Made by a program: the position numbers and the translations under genes
Shown: positions 19,134 to 30,469 of the stretch, one piece after another
Numbering within the stretch: position 1 is the first letter of the stretch
How the letters are laid out: each line of letters begins with the position of its first letter
The notes under the pieces: model-generated
Database searches by the model: none
The model's input: the letters and a program-made list of their open reading frames with translations, nothing else
Told to the model about the DNA's origin: nothing
Assembly (NCBI RefSeq): GCF_900100305.1
Contig: NZ_FNEY01000001.1
Location: 207,026 to 271,025 of the forward strand
Direction: 5' to 3'
Length of the DNA stretch: 64,000 bases
From: Paracidovorax citrulli
GTDB taxonomy: Bacteria; Pseudomonadota; Gammaproteobacteria; Burkholderiales; Burkholderiaceae_C

Positions 19134-20754
19134 TGGTTTGCAGGGCAAGTCCCGCATGCTCGCGCAGCGGGTGGAAGTGGATCTTGGGGAACCTCTCCTG
19201 CGCCAGCCGAACGTCGTAGGGGCTGGTGCACAGATAGGCCAGGGTGTCGGCCGCGTCGTGCGCCATGCGCATCGGGTAGGCGTCCGTGAAGGCCCGCAGC
19301 TCCGCCGGCGTGTCCGCCGTGATCCAGCGCGCCCCCGTGTACTGGCAGTTTTCCAGCCGCACGTCGCAGTCGTATTCGGTCTTGAGGCGGTGCTGCACCA
19401 CTTCGAACTGCAGCTGGCCCACGGCGCCCAGCAGCATGTTGCCGCCCGCGTCGGGCTTGAAGACCTGGATGGCGCCTTCCTCGCCCAGCTGGGCCAGGCC
19501 CTGCTGCAGCTGTTTGGTGCGCAGCGGGTTCTTCAGCACCACCGTCATGAACATTTCGGGCGCGAAGAAGGGCAGGCCCGTGAACTGCAGGCTGGCGCCG
19601 TCGGTGATGGTGTCGCCCAGCTGCACGCCGCCATGCGTCGTGAAGCCGATGATGTCGCCCGCGTAGGCTTCTTCCACGGCTTCGCGCCGCTGGCTCATGA
19701 AAGTCACCACGCTGGTGGGACGCAGTTCCTTGGCGGTGCGCTGCACCTTGAGCTTCATGCCCGGGGTGTACCTGCCGGAGGCCACGCGCACGAAGGCGAT
19801 GCGGTCGCGGTGGTTGGCGTCCATGTTGGCCTGCACCTTGAACACCACGCCGGAGAAGCTGGTTTCCTCGGGCAACACCGTCTTCTCGACGGACTGCCTG
19901 TTCACCACGAGGTTGCTCGTGCGCGGGCGCGGCGAGGGCGCGAGATCCACGAGGGCGTCGAGCACCTCCATCACGCCGAAGTTGTTCACGCCGGAGCCGA
20001 AGAACACGGGCGTCTGCTTGCCCGCGAGGAAGGCCTCGTGGTCCCACGCCGGGGAGGCGCCCACGGCCAGTTCCATGCTCTCGAGCGCCTCGTCGAAGGT
20101 GTGTCCGAACCGGGCCCGCAGCGTGTCGGCCTCGCTCAGGGGGGTGGCCTCGAAATCCTGCGGCCTGCGCTCGCTGCCGGCCTCGAACACGGTCATCGCC
20201 TGGGTGCGCAGATTGATGATGCCGCCGAAGCTCTTGCCCTGTCCTACCGGCCAGGTCATGGGCACGCAGGGCATGCCGAGCTCGCGCTCGACCTCGTCGA
20301 GGATGTCCAGGGGCTCGCGCACCTCGCGGTCCATCTTGTTGACGAAAGTGATGATGGGGGTGTCGCGCTGCCGGCAGACCTCGATCAGCCGCCGCGTCTG
20401 CGATTCCACGCCGTTGGCCGCATCGATCACCATGAGCGCGGAATCCACGGCGGTGAGCACGCGATAGGTGTCTTCCGAGAAGTCCTTGTGGCCGGGCGTG
20501 TCCAGCAGGTTCACCACGTGGTCGCGGTAGGCCATCTGCATGACCGACGAGGCCACCGAGATGCCGCGCTGCTTCTCGATTTCCATCCAGTCCGACGTGG
20601 CGTGGCGGCTGGCCTTGCGGCCTTTCACGGCGCCGGCGATCTGGATCGCGCCCGAGAACAGCAGCAGCTTTTCGGTGAGCGTGGTCTTGCCAGCGTCGGG
20701 GTGGGAGATGATGGCGAAGGTGCGGCGTCGCCGTGTTTCGGGAGCGTAGGACAC
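19126..20754 (-). CDS. prfC: Peptide chain release factor 3
   Basis: A 542-residue translational GTPase that recycles RF1/RF2 from the ribosome. G1 is SHPDAGKTTLTEK (residues about 17-29), G3 LLDTPGHKDFSEDTYR and G4 VNKMDRE. The start is a GTG at 20754 giving VSYAPETRRRRTFAII; no ATG fits, and codons further upstream do not look coding. Length is close to the E. coli protein. The stop overlaps the start of the following membrane-protein gene. Confidence 0.96.
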   Translation of the reverse strand: MSYAPETRRRRTFAIISHPDAGKTTLTEKLLLFSGAIQIAGAVKGRKASRHATSDWMEIEKQRGISVASSVMQMAYRDHVVNLLDTPGHKDFSEDTYRVLTAVDSALMVIDAANGVESQTRRLIEVCRQRDTPIITFVNKMDREVREPLDILDEVERELGMPCVPMTWPVGQGKSFGGIINLRTQAMTVFEAGSERRPQDFEATPLSEADTLRARFGHTFDEALESMELAVGASPAWDHEAFLAGKQTPVFFGSGVNNFGVMEVLDALVDLAPSPRPRTSNLVVNRQSVEKTVLPEETSFSGVVFKVQANMDANHRDRIAFVRVASGRYTPGMKLKVQRTAKELRPTSVVTFMSQRREAVEEAYAGDIIGFTTHGGVQLGDTITDGASLQFTGLPFFAPEMFMTVVLKNPLRTKQLQQGLAQLGEEGAIQVFKPDAGGNMLLGAVGQLQFEVVQHRLKTEYDCDVRLENCQYTGARWITADTPAELRAFTDAYPMRMAHDAADTLAYLCTSPYDVRLAQERFPKIHFHPLREHAGLALQTNA

Positions 20755-20897
20755 TGTGATTCTTGAGAGGGTGCGGCAGGCATGGGGCCCGGAGTGCACG
20801 CGCAAGTTGGCGTGCTGCCGCGCCGCCGCAGGGCGTGGAAAGGGGCGTATTCTAAAGGCCGGCCCCCGGGATGCCGCCCCCGGCCTGCGGGCTGCCG

Positions 20898-21953
20898 TCA
20901 CGGGCCTGGCCGGGACGCTGGTGTCCGCGCGATGAACCGCTTGAGCCGAAGCGCCGGCGATTCCATGAGGTGCCACGAGGCATATCCGGCCATGACGGCC
21001 AGCACGATCGACAGCAGCAGGCTCTGCGCGAAGGGAAGCCCGGGCCAGAGCGCCTGGACGGACTGCTGTACCGGGCAGCCGTAGAGATAGATGCCGTACG
21101 ACGGGTCGCCGCCCCGCTGCAGCCGGGCCAGCGTGGGAATGTTCAGCGAGCCCAGGAAGATCAGGAGCGGCGGCAGCAGCAGCAAACCGGCGGAATGCTC
21201 CATGCGAAGCCCGAAGAACAGGAAGGCGGCCAGCGGCGCCAGGACAAGCAGCAGCCGGCCCGGGCAGGCGTGGAACTCCTTGCGGAAAACGGCGATGAGC
21301 GCGCCATAGGCGAAATAGGCGGGATATTCGAACCAGTGCCGCATCTCGCCGGTCAGATCGGCATTGCGCGCCACGAGGAAGAATGCGATGTAGCCCATGC
21401 CGGCGGCGCATGCCAGTCGCCGCGACGCGAGCAGGCCCAGCACGCCCGCGCCTGCGAGAGCGAGATAGCAGAGGCTTTCCATGGGAATGGTCCACAGGGG
21501 ACCGTTCATCAAGCGCGGGAGCGGGTTGGCCTCAAATACGCCTGGCAGGTTGGGGTAGTCCTTGACCAGCATCAGGTTGCGGAAGTAACCCACTGTTTCG
21601 GGGTGCGCCAGAAAGTCGGTCGCCGGCAGGGAGGTGAACAGCACCCCGAAGAGGAAGATGTTGCTGAGCACGGCCAGCAGCAGTCCGGGCCAGATCCGCA
21701 GAAAGCGCCGGTACAGAAACGGAAGCACCTCGGGCTGGCGCAGCCAGCTCTGGGTGACGAGATAGCCGCTGATCGCGAAGAACGTCATGACGGCCACTCC
21801 ACCGACCATGCTGGCATGCAGCCACGCCGGCGGCGCCGTCTGCGTGATGGGGAAGTGGTGGCTGACGATCACGGCGCAGGCCGCTGCGATGCGCAGCAGG
21901 TCGAACAGGTTGCCGCGATGGGGTGTGGCCATTGCCTCTTTGCTCCCTTTCAT
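20898..21953 (-). CDS. Acyltransferase-3 family membrane protein (OafA-like)
   Basis: A 351-residue polytopic inner-membrane acyltransferase. The family hallmarks LLRIAAACAVIVSHHFPI (with the conserved His near residue 30) and FFAISGYLVTQSWLR are near the N-terminus, followed by RRFLRIWPGLLLAVL. Such proteins O-acylate LPS, peptidoglycan or exopolysaccharide sugars. No fused SGNH domain. The ATG at 21953 was chosen because the segment upstream is low complexity and lies in the ahcY promoter region on the other strand. It is a free-standing gene; the target glycan is unknown. Confidence 0.88.
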   Translation of the reverse strand: MKGSKEAMATPHRGNLFDLLRIAAACAVIVSHHFPITQTAPPAWLHASMVGGVAVMTFFAISGYLVTQSWLRQPEVLPFLYRRFLRIWPGLLLAVLSNIFLFGVLFTSLPATDFLAHPETVGYFRNLMLVKDYPNLPGVFEANPLPRLMNGPLWTIPMESLCYLALAGAGVLGLLASRRLACAAGMGYIAFFLVARNADLTGEMRHWFEYPAYFAYGALIAVFRKEFHACPGRLLLVLAPLAAFLFFGLRMEHSAGLLLLPPLLIFLGSLNIPTLARLQRGGDPSYGIYLYGCPVQQSVQALWPGLPFAQSLLLSIVLAVMAGYASWHLMESPALRLKRFIARTPASRPGP

Positions 21954-22096
21954 GTCTCTACCAATGGGCGCGAGGGAATGCCGGGCATCGATGGAGTCGT
22001 GCCTTGCATGTCGGCGCGTGGGGACTGCATGCCGACCGACGGTCAGCCGCACGTGCTCTGGTTTGTCGGGCACGATGTCTTTATAATCCGGCCCTA

Positions 22097-22186
22097 CCGA
22101 GGAGCGTTGCAGCGCCCTGATTCCCTGTCGCCCAGGGGGCAGCAGGACGCGAGGCTCGGGTCATCATTTTGCAACGACGCTCGCCC
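22097..22186 (+). ncRNA. S-adenosylhomocysteine (SAH) riboswitch
   Basis: About 90 nt matching the SAH aptamer. It starts with GAGGAGCGTTGC at 22099, has the internal GAGGCTCGG at 22151 and closes with GCAACGACGCTCGCC at 22171-22185. GAGCG (22102-22106) pairs with CGCTC (22178-22182), and TTGC pairs with GCAA just inside. A perfect TATAAT at 22082-22087 places the transcription start next to the aptamer. In this class, bound SAH raises expression of the downstream ahcY gene, which removes SAH. About 70 bases separate the aptamer from the ahcY start. Confidence 0.93.
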
Positions 22187-22256
22187 ACGCTGTCCGGTGC
22201 GGTGAGCGAGCCATTGGCCGAACGCGTGGTTTTTGAACTCTTCAACGGAGAAAACC

Positions 22257-23684
<1,428 letters not shown>

Positions 23685-23979
23685 CATCCCCCTGAGGCGC
23701 CAGTGGCCCGGCGGAGCCGGTTCCACGGCGTCTGCTGGCGTGGGGGCGTGCGGGTGCCTGGCGAACAGCAAGCGCTGAGGACCGTGCGGGTTGTCCGCAG
23801 CGGACTGCCGGTTGGGCGCCGCAGGTAGCGTTCTGCGAACGAACCTGGTCGCGAACACGGCATGGCGGTATGACGTGCCGTGCGGCAACGTCGCCGGCAC
23901 AATTCTCTCAGCCGCGCTGCAATGGATTGAAATGTGGCGGGCCGCGTGTGCGGCCGGCCCTGTTGGAGAGGAAGGCGCC

Positions 23980-24981
23980 ATGCGCGCGGATGTGTTTTTG
24001 GTGGAGCGCGGCCATGCCGCCACACGGTCGCAGGCGCAGCGCCTGATCGCGGCCGGTGTGCAGTGGCGCCTGGCGGCCGGCATGGCGTGGACGAAGGTGG
24101 CGAAGAACGGCGACGACATCCCGGCGATCGCCGAGGTCGAGTTGCTGGACGGGGCCGAGGCCCGGTATCTGTCGCGCGGCGGGCTCAAGCTGGAAGGGGC
24201 GCTGCAGGCCACCGGGTTGTCGGTGGCCGGGCGGCGCTGCCTGGACGTGGGGCAGAGCACGGGCGGTTTCACCGATTGCCTGCTGCAGCACGGCGCGGCG
24301 CAGGTGATCGGCGTGGACGTGGGCCATGGACAACTGCACGAGCGGCTGCGCGATGATCCGCGCGTGGTGGGCGTGGAAGGGCTGAACGCCCGCTCCATGA
24401 CCGCCGAGTCGCTGCAGGAGGCCTGCGAAGAGGCATTGTCCGAACGCGTCGAACGCGACGTGGAGGACAACGAGACCCAGCCCGTGGCGCCCTATGCGTG
24501 GATGCGAAACGGCGGCCAGGTGGACGACGAGTACGACGACAGCGACGATGCCAAGGAGCACGAGGTGGAGGCCTTCAAGGCCGAGCGCGAGGCCAGGGCG
24601 CGCGCGCGTGCCGAGGGTGCGCTGCCCACCGAGCTGCGCCGCCGTGCGGGACGCGAGGACGTGGACATCACGCCCGAATTCGATCTCGTCACCGGCGATG
24701 TGTCCTTCATCTCGCTCACGCTGATCCTGCCGGCCGTGGTGCCGCTGCTCAAGGCGGACGGCGAGCTGCTGATGCTGGTCAAGCCGCAGTTCGAGCTGCA
24801 GCCGGGGCAGGTGGGCAAGGGCGGCATCGTGCGCGACCCGGCCCTGTATGCCCAGGTGGAGCAGCGCCTGCGCGAATGCTGCGCCGCGGCGGGCCTGGAC
24901 GTGGCCGGGTGGCACGACAGCCCGATCGACGGCGGCGACGGCAACCGCGAATTCTTCATCCACGCAAGGAGGAAGGCATGA
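23980..24981 (+). CDS. TlyA-family rRNA methyltransferase with acidic insertion
   Basis: A 333-residue protein: an N-terminal S4 RNA-binding domain (MRADVFLVERGHAATRSQAQ on) and an FtsJ-type SAM methyltransferase domain starting at LDVGQSTGGFTDCLL. TlyA proteins 2-prime-O-methylate rRNA; older annotation calls them hemolysins. Residues about 152-214, between the methyltransferase strands, are an unusual highly acidic then Arg/Ala-rich low-complexity insert (DDEYDDSDDAKEHEVEAFK) not found in the compact family members I know. The start follows GGAGAGGAAGG; the stop overlaps metF by 4 bases. Upstream, 23685-23979 holds no gene I can support. Confidence 0.88.
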   Translation: MRADVFLVERGHAATRSQAQRLIAAGVQWRLAAGMAWTKVAKNGDDIPAIAEVELLDGAEARYLSRGGLKLEGALQATGLSVAGRRCLDVGQSTGGFTDCLLQHGAAQVIGVDVGHGQLHERLRDDPRVVGVEGLNARSMTAESLQEACEEALSERVERDVEDNETQPVAPYAWMRNGGQVDDEYDDSDDAKEHEVEAFKAEREARARARAEGALPTELRRRAGREDVDITPEFDLVTGDVSFISLTLILPAVVPLLKADGELLMLVKPQFELQPGQVGKGGIVRDPALYAQVEQRLRECCAAAGLDVAGWHDSPIDGGDGNREFFIHARRKA

Positions 24982-25826
24982 GCCTTTCCACGCACGAGGC
25001 GGCCCTTCCGGTCAGCTTCGAATTCTTCCCTCCCAAGACGCCCGAGGGCGCGGACAAGCTGCGCACCGTGCGCCAGCAGCTCTACGCCCACCGTCCCGAG
25101 TTCTGCTCCGTCACCTACGGCGCGGGCGGCTCCACCCAGGAAGGCACCTTCGGCACGGTGCGCGAGATCCTGTCCGAAGGCGTGCAGGCGGCCTCGCATT
25201 TTTCGTGCATCGGCGCCACCCGCGAGGGCGTGCGCACGCAGCTCGCCCAGCTCAAGGCCATGGGCGTGTCCCGGCTGGTGGCGCTGCGCGGCGACCTGCC
25301 CAGCGGCTATGGCGCCGGCGGGGAGTTCCAGTACGCCAGCGACCTGGTGGCTTTCATCCGCGCCGAGGCGGGCGATGATTTCCATATCGAGGTGGCCGCC
25401 TATCCGGAAGTCCATCCGCAGGCCCGCTCCCCCGAGGCCGACCTGCAGGCGTTCGCCACCAAGGTACGCGCCGGGGCGCATTCGGCCATCACGCAGTATT
25501 TCTTCAATCCCGACGCCTACTGGCGCTTCGTGGACGACGTGCGCGCCCTGGGGCTCGACGTGCCGGTGATACCGGGCATCATGCCGATCATGGGATCGAC
25601 CCAGCTCATGCGTTTTTCCGACGCTTGCGGCGCGGAAATCCCCCGCTGGATCCGGTTGCGGCTGCTGGGCTTCGGCGACGACTCGGCCAGCATCCGCGCT
25701 TTCGGGCTCGACGTGGTGACTGCGCTGTGCGAACGCCTGCGCGCCGGCGGGGCGCCCTCGCTGCACTTCTACACCATGAACCAGAGCGCCGCGACGCTGG
25801 AGATCTGCCGGCGCCTGGGGCTTTGA
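24978..25826 (+). CDS. metF: 5,10-methylenetetrahydrofolate reductase
   Basis: A 282-residue FAD enzyme making 5-methyl-THF for methionine synthesis. It opens with PVSFEFFPPKTPEG, the conserved MetF start containing the catalytic Glu, and has the flavin-site stretches CSVTYGAGGS and VALRGDLP and the folate-site ITQYFFNPDAYWRF. Translationally coupled to the TlyA gene by an ATGA overlap with AAGGAGGAAGG upstream. Fits the methyl-cycle context with ahcY. Confidence 0.96.
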   Translation: MSLSTHEAALPVSFEFFPPKTPEGADKLRTVRQQLYAHRPEFCSVTYGAGGSTQEGTFGTVREILSEGVQAASHFSCIGATREGVRTQLAQLKAMGVSRLVALRGDLPSGYGAGGEFQYASDLVAFIRAEAGDDFHIEVAAYPEVHPQARSPEADLQAFATKVRAGAHSAITQYFFNPDAYWRFVDDVRALGLDVPVIPGIMPIMGSTQLMRFSDACGAEIPRWIRLRLLGFGDDSASIRAFGLDVVTALCERLRAGGAPSLHFYTMNQSAATLEICRRLGL

Positions 25827-25895
25827 CCCGCGACGGAGGCCGGCGGCGGACTCGGCCGTGTTGGGTAATATGGCGCCTCCCCGCGCGACCCTGAC

Positions 25896-26522
25896 ATGAC
25901 GCCCGTTCTCGCTTCTTCCCTGATGGTTGCCCTGCTGTGGGCCGTGCTGCCCTCTGCCTCGGCCCAGCTGCGCTACAGCTGCCGCGACAGCATGGGCAAT
26001 GTCTTCTCCCTCTCGCGCCCCTGCCCGGCGGGCACGGTGACCACCGCCGCTGCGGCCGGTCCCCTGGAGCCCGCCGTGGCCCCGGGGCCATCGCGGTACG
26101 AGCCGCCGTCCCCGCCGCCGCTGCGCACCTTCCCGGAAGCGAACGAGTACCGGAAGTACATGAGCGCGCAGTGCCGCACGCTCCAGGACGCGATCCGGTC
26201 GGGCCCCGCGCGCGGCCTGCAGTCCGATGTGCTGTACGGCCTGCGCCGGGAGTACGAAAGGGATTGCAGGGAAGAGGAGCAGGAGGCGTCCGCGCGGTTC
26301 TACCGGGAGCAGCGTGAAGTCCGCCAGCAGCGCCGCGAGGAACTCCGGCAGGCCGAAGCGGCCGAACTGGCGTCCCGCGCGGAAGCCACCCGGCGGGCCG
26401 AGCAATGCACGGAGTCGCGCCGCATCCTGGCGGCCAAGCGGGCGCGTACCGATCTCACCGATGGCGAACAAAAGGACTTGAAGCGTTTTGAAGAGGTTTT
26501 TGCAACGCGCTGTCAGCGCTGA
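25896..26522 (+). CDS. Exported coiled-coil protein of unknown function
   Basis: A 208-residue protein with a signal peptide (about residues 1-23, ending ASAQ). A short segment LRYSCRDSMGNVFSLSRPCP follows; it resembles the DUF4124-type N-terminal module with a paired cysteine. Then come a Pro-rich linker and a long charged helix region (about 85-205) predicted to be coiled coil, with two more cysteines. Its 3-prime end overlaps the RlpA gene in another frame by 35 bases. No function is recognised; the neighbourhood suggests the cell envelope. Confidence 0.75.
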   Translation: MTPVLASSLMVALLWAVLPSASAQLRYSCRDSMGNVFSLSRPCPAGTVTTAAAAGPLEPAVAPGPSRYEPPSPPPLRTFPEANEYRKYMSAQCRTLQDAIRSGPARGLQSDVLYGLRREYERDCREEEQEASARFYREQREVRQQRREELRQAEAAELASRAEATRRAEQCTESRRILAAKRARTDLTDGEQKDLKRFEEVFATRCQR

Positions 26523-27198
26523 CTGGTGCTGCCCCGGAGGCCGGCTGTCCGTACTCTGGCTGTGCACCCTGGTGACCGCCTGCGCGGTCGCGCCCGCGCC
26601 CGGCGATTCCACCGCTCCCGCCGCCGCGCCGGTGCCGGCACCCGCCCCTGCCCCTGCCGCGCAGGGCAAGGCCCCGGCGGAGCGGCTTGCCAGACCGGCG
26701 AAGCGCCCTTCCCGGAGCCCGGCCCCGGCGCCCGCGCCAGCCCAGGACGATGAGATCCCGGAGCGCGCGCCGGCCGACCGGTCGCGGGAGCAGCGGGCGC
26801 AGGAAGACGAGCGCTCCTCGGGGACAGGACTCGACCTGGATGGCGAACTGGCAGGATTCGGCGAGGAGGGCATGGCCTCGTGGTATGGCGCCCGCTTCCA
26901 CAGCCGCCGCACCGCCAGCGGCGAGCGGTTCGACATGAACGACTTCACGGCCGCGCACCGCACGCTGCCCTTCGGCACGCGCATCTGCGTCCGCAGCCTC
27001 GTGACCGGGCGCTCGGTCCAGGTGCGCATCAACGACCGGGGGCCCCATTCGCCCGGGCGCATCGTGGACCTGAGCCGGGCGGCCGCGCAATCCCTCGGCC
27101 TGTTGGGCCTGGGCATCAAGCCGGTGGCGATCAGCCTGGCGCCCGCGGATCCGGATGCACCCTGTCCCGGTTCCCGGAACGACCCGGCGGCGCCGTGA
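26488..27198 (+). CDS. rlpA: RlpA-like lipoprotein (septal ring lytic transglycosylase family)
   Basis: About 236 residues. A lipobox LVTAC places the lipidated cysteine at about residue 32. A Pro/Ala-rich and then charged linker runs to about 125, followed by the double-psi beta-barrel domain (GMASWYGARFHSRRTASGE, then RINDRGPHSPGRIVDLS with the catalytic-type Asp). RlpA proteins cleave denuded peptidoglycan strands at the septum. There is no C-terminal SPOR domain, unlike many homologues. The start is a TTG at 26488 overlapping the previous gene, since no ATG gives a signal sequence; this start is uncertain. Confidence 0.85.
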   Translation: MKRFLQRAVSADWCCPGGRLSVLWLCTLVTACAVAPAPGDSTAPAAAPVPAPAPAPAAQGKAPAERLARPAKRPSRSPAPAPAPAQDDEIPERAPADRSREQRAQEDERSSGTGLDLDGELAGFGEEGMASWYGARFHSRRTASGERFDMNDFTAAHRTLPFGTRICVRSLVTGRSVQVRINDRGPHSPGRIVDLSRAAAQSLGLLGLGIKPVAISLAPADPDAPCPGSRNDPAAP

Positions 27199-27204
27199 CC
27201 GGCC

Positions 27205-28104
27205 TCAGCCGCCTGACTCGAGGCTGTGGGCGGCGTGCTGCGCGTCCTGGGCCAGCAGCTGCGCCATCTGGGGCAGGGCAGGCTGCAGCGCCGCCTTGAG
27301 CGTGTAGGGCGGGTTCACGACGAACATGCCGCTCGCGGGCAGGCCCGGGCGCCGCTGCGTTCCGTCCGCGTCCGAGGTCATCTTGCTGGATTTCACGGTC
27401 AGGGTGGCATGCAGCCAGGGCTTGCCCGCGCGGGTGGCGAGCGTCTTCATCCGCCGAGGCAGGTCGTGGGCCTCGGGCCGCGGAATGATGGGGTACCAGA
27501 TGGCATAGGTGCCCGTGGCGAAGCGCTTGAGCGCTTCTGCCAGCATGTCCAGAACCCTGCCATAGTCGCTCTTGATTTCATAGCTGGGATCGCACAGCAC
27601 GAAACCCCTCCGGGAAGGCGGGGGCAGGAACTTGCGGATGCCCTCGAAGCCGTCTTCGTGCAGCACCGCCACCTGGCGTCCGGCGTCGAGCTGCGCGACG
27701 TTGCCAGCCAGGGAGCGCAGGTCCGTGGGATGCAGTTCGAACAGCTTGAGCCGGTCCTGCGGACGCAGCAGCCGGTGGGCGATGAAGGGCGAGCCCGGAT
27801 AGACTTTCGCCGCCGGGCCGGTGTTGAAATCCTGCACCAGGTCCACGTAGGCCTGCAGCGCCGGGGCGAGCTGGGTGCCTTCGGGTAGCGCGGTGCGCAG
27901 GAGGCGGAGGATGCCGTCGGCCGCTTCGCCGCTCGTGGCCGCGTAATCGCCGTCCAGGCGGAAGAGGCCCGCGCCAGCGTGGGTGTCCAGCACCGCGAGC
28001 GCGGCGTCCTTCTGGGTGAGGTGTTGCAGGATGGCGATCAATACCGTGTGCTTGAGCACGTCGGCATGGTTGCCCGCATGGAAGGCGTGGCGATAGCTGA
28101 ACAT
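27205..28104 (-). CDS. rlmJ: 23S rRNA (adenine-2030-N6)-methyltransferase
   Basis: A 299-residue SAM-dependent methyltransferase modifying A2030 of 23S rRNA. Family features: the start MFSYRHAFHAGNHADVLKH, the SAM motif LDTHAGAGLF, and the catalytic motif LCDPSYE (DPPY type). Length is near the E. coli enzyme plus a small insert (residues about 245-258, SDADGTQRRPG). Convergent with rlpA, only 6 bases apart. Confidence 0.95.
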   Translation of the reverse strand: MFSYRHAFHAGNHADVLKHTVLIAILQHLTQKDAALAVLDTHAGAGLFRLDGDYAATSGEAADGILRLLRTALPEGTQLAPALQAYVDLVQDFNTGPAAKVYPGSPFIAHRLLRPQDRLKLFELHPTDLRSLAGNVAQLDAGRQVAVLHEDGFEGIRKFLPPPSRRGFVLCDPSYEIKSDYGRVLDMLAEALKRFATGTYAIWYPIIPRPEAHDLPRRMKTLATRAGKPWLHATLTVKSSKMTSDADGTQRRPGLPASGMFVVNPPYTLKAALQPALPQMAQLLAQDAQHAAHSLESGG

Positions 28105-28293
28105 AGGCCCCGATGGTAACCAGCCCCGCCCGCGTCCGCCGATGGGGCGAGGCCGGGCGGCGCGGCAGTTTCCTGGCCCGGGAACGCGCTTTGTTGCCCG
28201 TCCACGGTCCGCTTGCTGCATGATGGCGGCCATCGGCCGCTCCGGCAGACACCGCCGTGCCGTGGCGGCCCCCTGGATTTTTGCTTTTTCCCT

Positions 28294-30231
28294 ATGTCCG
28301 CTCCCACCCTCGTCACCGAACCCCAGAGCGAAGCCCACCACGTGGACGCATTGCCTGCGGGATCCCGCCTCGGAGAATTCGAGGTGGTCTCGCTGCTCGG
28401 CGTCGGGGGCTTCGGCATGGTCTACAAGGCATTCGACCATTCGCTGCTCCGGTTCGTGGCCATCAAGGAATACATGCCCACGGCGCTGGCCGCCCGTGCG
28501 CACGGGCAGTCGCTCTGGGTGCGCTCCTCCTCGCACGAGCAGTCGTTCCAGGCGGGCCTGGCGTCCTTCGTGGCCGAGGCCCGGCTGCTCGCGCAGTTCG
28601 ACCATCCCTCGCTGGTGAAGGTCTTCCGTTTCTGGGAAGCCAACCAGACCGCCTACATGGTGATGCCGCTCTATGCGGGCATGACGCTCAAGCAGGCGCG
28701 CGCCCACATGCGCACGCCGCCGCCCGAGGCCTGGCTGCGCAAGGTGCTCTGGTCCGTGCTGGGTGCGCTGCGGGTGCTGCACGAGGGCCAGACCCTGCAC
28801 CGCGACATCTCTCCCGACAACATCTTCCTGCAGGACTCGGGGCTGCCGGTGCTGCTGGACCTCGGCGCTGCCCGGCATGCGATCACCGACCATTCCCACC
28901 GGCTCACGGCGGTGCTCAAGGTCAACTACGCGCCGATCGAGCAGTACAACGACGAGGGCAACGACCTGCGCCAGGGGCCCTGGAGCGATCTGTATTCCGT
29001 GGGGGCCGTCGTGCATGGCTGCCTGTGCAACGACACGCCGCTGCCCGCGACCCTGCGCGCGATCCGTGACCGGATGGTGCCGTTCTCCCGTGTCGCCAAG
29101 ACCGTGAAGCGCCAGTTCGGCGTCGAGTATTCGCCGCCCTTCGTGGCCGCTGTCTCGCAGACGCTCGCGCTGCAGCCGCAGGACCGGCCGCAGAGCATCG
29201 ACGATTTCCTGCGCACCCTCGAGATGACGGCCCCGCCGGAAGGCATGGAGCAATTCGACTTCCGCGCCGAACTCGGCGACATCTGGGTCGAGCCGGCCGA
29301 TCGCCGCGCCACGGGGGTGGCCGTTCCGATGATCGACATCACGTCCGTGCCGGCGCCGATGTCGGGCCTTCCGGTGCCCGAACCCATGGCTGCGCCCGTG
29401 CTGGCTCCCGAGCCAGTCGCCGTCACCACCGTGGTGCGCCGCGGTGCCGCGCCTCCCGTCGAGCCCGAGCGTGCCCCCCGCGACATGGCGCCAGGCGGCG
29501 ATACGGTTTTCCTCGACAGTGCGGCCGAGGCCGGCGACTCCTGGTTCGAGCCTGCGGGCGTACACCGGCCGGGCGGTACAGCCACGCCCGGAGCGGGGGA
29601 AGCGGCCGTGGACAAAGCCGGGTCTGCGGCGGGCCGGCGGTCGCGCGCATGGATCATGGCGGGGGTGGCGGCCGTGGCTCTGGTCGCCGCCGCTGGCGGG
29701 GGATGGTGGGCCGCGCGTTCCGCCGACGACCAGCCGGCGGTGGCGGCAGCGGCCGTGCCCAGGACCCCGGAAGAGGAGATCATCACGGAAACGGTGGAGC
29801 CTGCTCCTCCTCCTGCGGCCGCTGCGGCCCAGGGGGCATCCTCTGCCCTGGCGGTGCCGGACCCCGCGCCCCCGGGTTCGGCAGAGGCCGGCACCCGATC
29901 CGCGGCAGCCTCCGCGCCGGGCGCAACTGCGGCTGCGGCGTCTTCTCCGCGCAACCGCCCGCCGGTGCGCAAGACGGCGGAGGCTGCCGTGGCGGCCGCC
30001 CCCGCCACGCCCACGGCATCCCAGGCCGCGCTGGCGCCTGCGCCGCCACCGAAGCCCGCCCCGCGCGTGATCGGCCCGGACGAGGCGTGCGCGGATGCCG
30101 GCTTCCTGGCCCGGCCCATGTGCATCCACCAGGAATGCCAGCGTCCCGCGGTGGCGAACCATCCCCTGTGCGTGGAGAACCGCCGCCGGCTGGAGGCCGA
30201 GGAGCGCCGCCGGCTGATGCAGCCGCAGTGA
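28294..30231 (+). CDS. Membrane-anchored Ser/Thr protein kinase with periplasmic tail
   Basis: A 645-residue Hanks-type kinase. The glycine loop [13 protein letters not shown] is at about 34-46, the ATP Lys in VAIKEYMP, the catalytic loop HRDISPDN at about 169-176, and the metal motif is DLG (DLGAAR) instead of DFG, a change seen in other bacterial kinases. After the kinase domain (to about 310) comes a Pro/Ala linker, one transmembrane helix at about 451-475, and a periplasmic Pro/Ala tail. The tail ends in a compact cysteine module with spacing [12 protein letters not shown] followed by HQEC and PLC. Likely an envelope sensor kinase; ligand and targets unknown. It stands alone. Confidence 0.9.
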
Positions 30232-30315
30232 GCGCAGGCGGCGCTCCTGCAGAGCGCTGTCGCTGCGTGCCGGAAGCGCCACGCCGATTGCCAGGGGCGG
30301 CTTCCGGGAGGGGAA

Positions 30316-30345
30316 TTGCGTTGACCCGAAGGTATTTCATATAAT
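30316..30345 (+). promoter_or_regulatory. Probable promoter of the rplM-rpsI operon
   Basis: A perfect TATAAT at 30340-30345 with TTGCGT (30316-30321) 18 bases upstream. The start of transcription would leave a leader of about 115 bases before rplM. Read by eye. Confidence 0.6.
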
Positions 30346-30469
30346 GGCGGGCTTCGCAGCGATTTTCTGGTCCCGCGGCGAAGCATGCATCCCACCTAAG
30401 AGGCTTCCGTCCAGAGAAGCACCGACCGTGGAAAAGGACCGCCAAACCCTCTTTTTGCAAGAGAAACTC

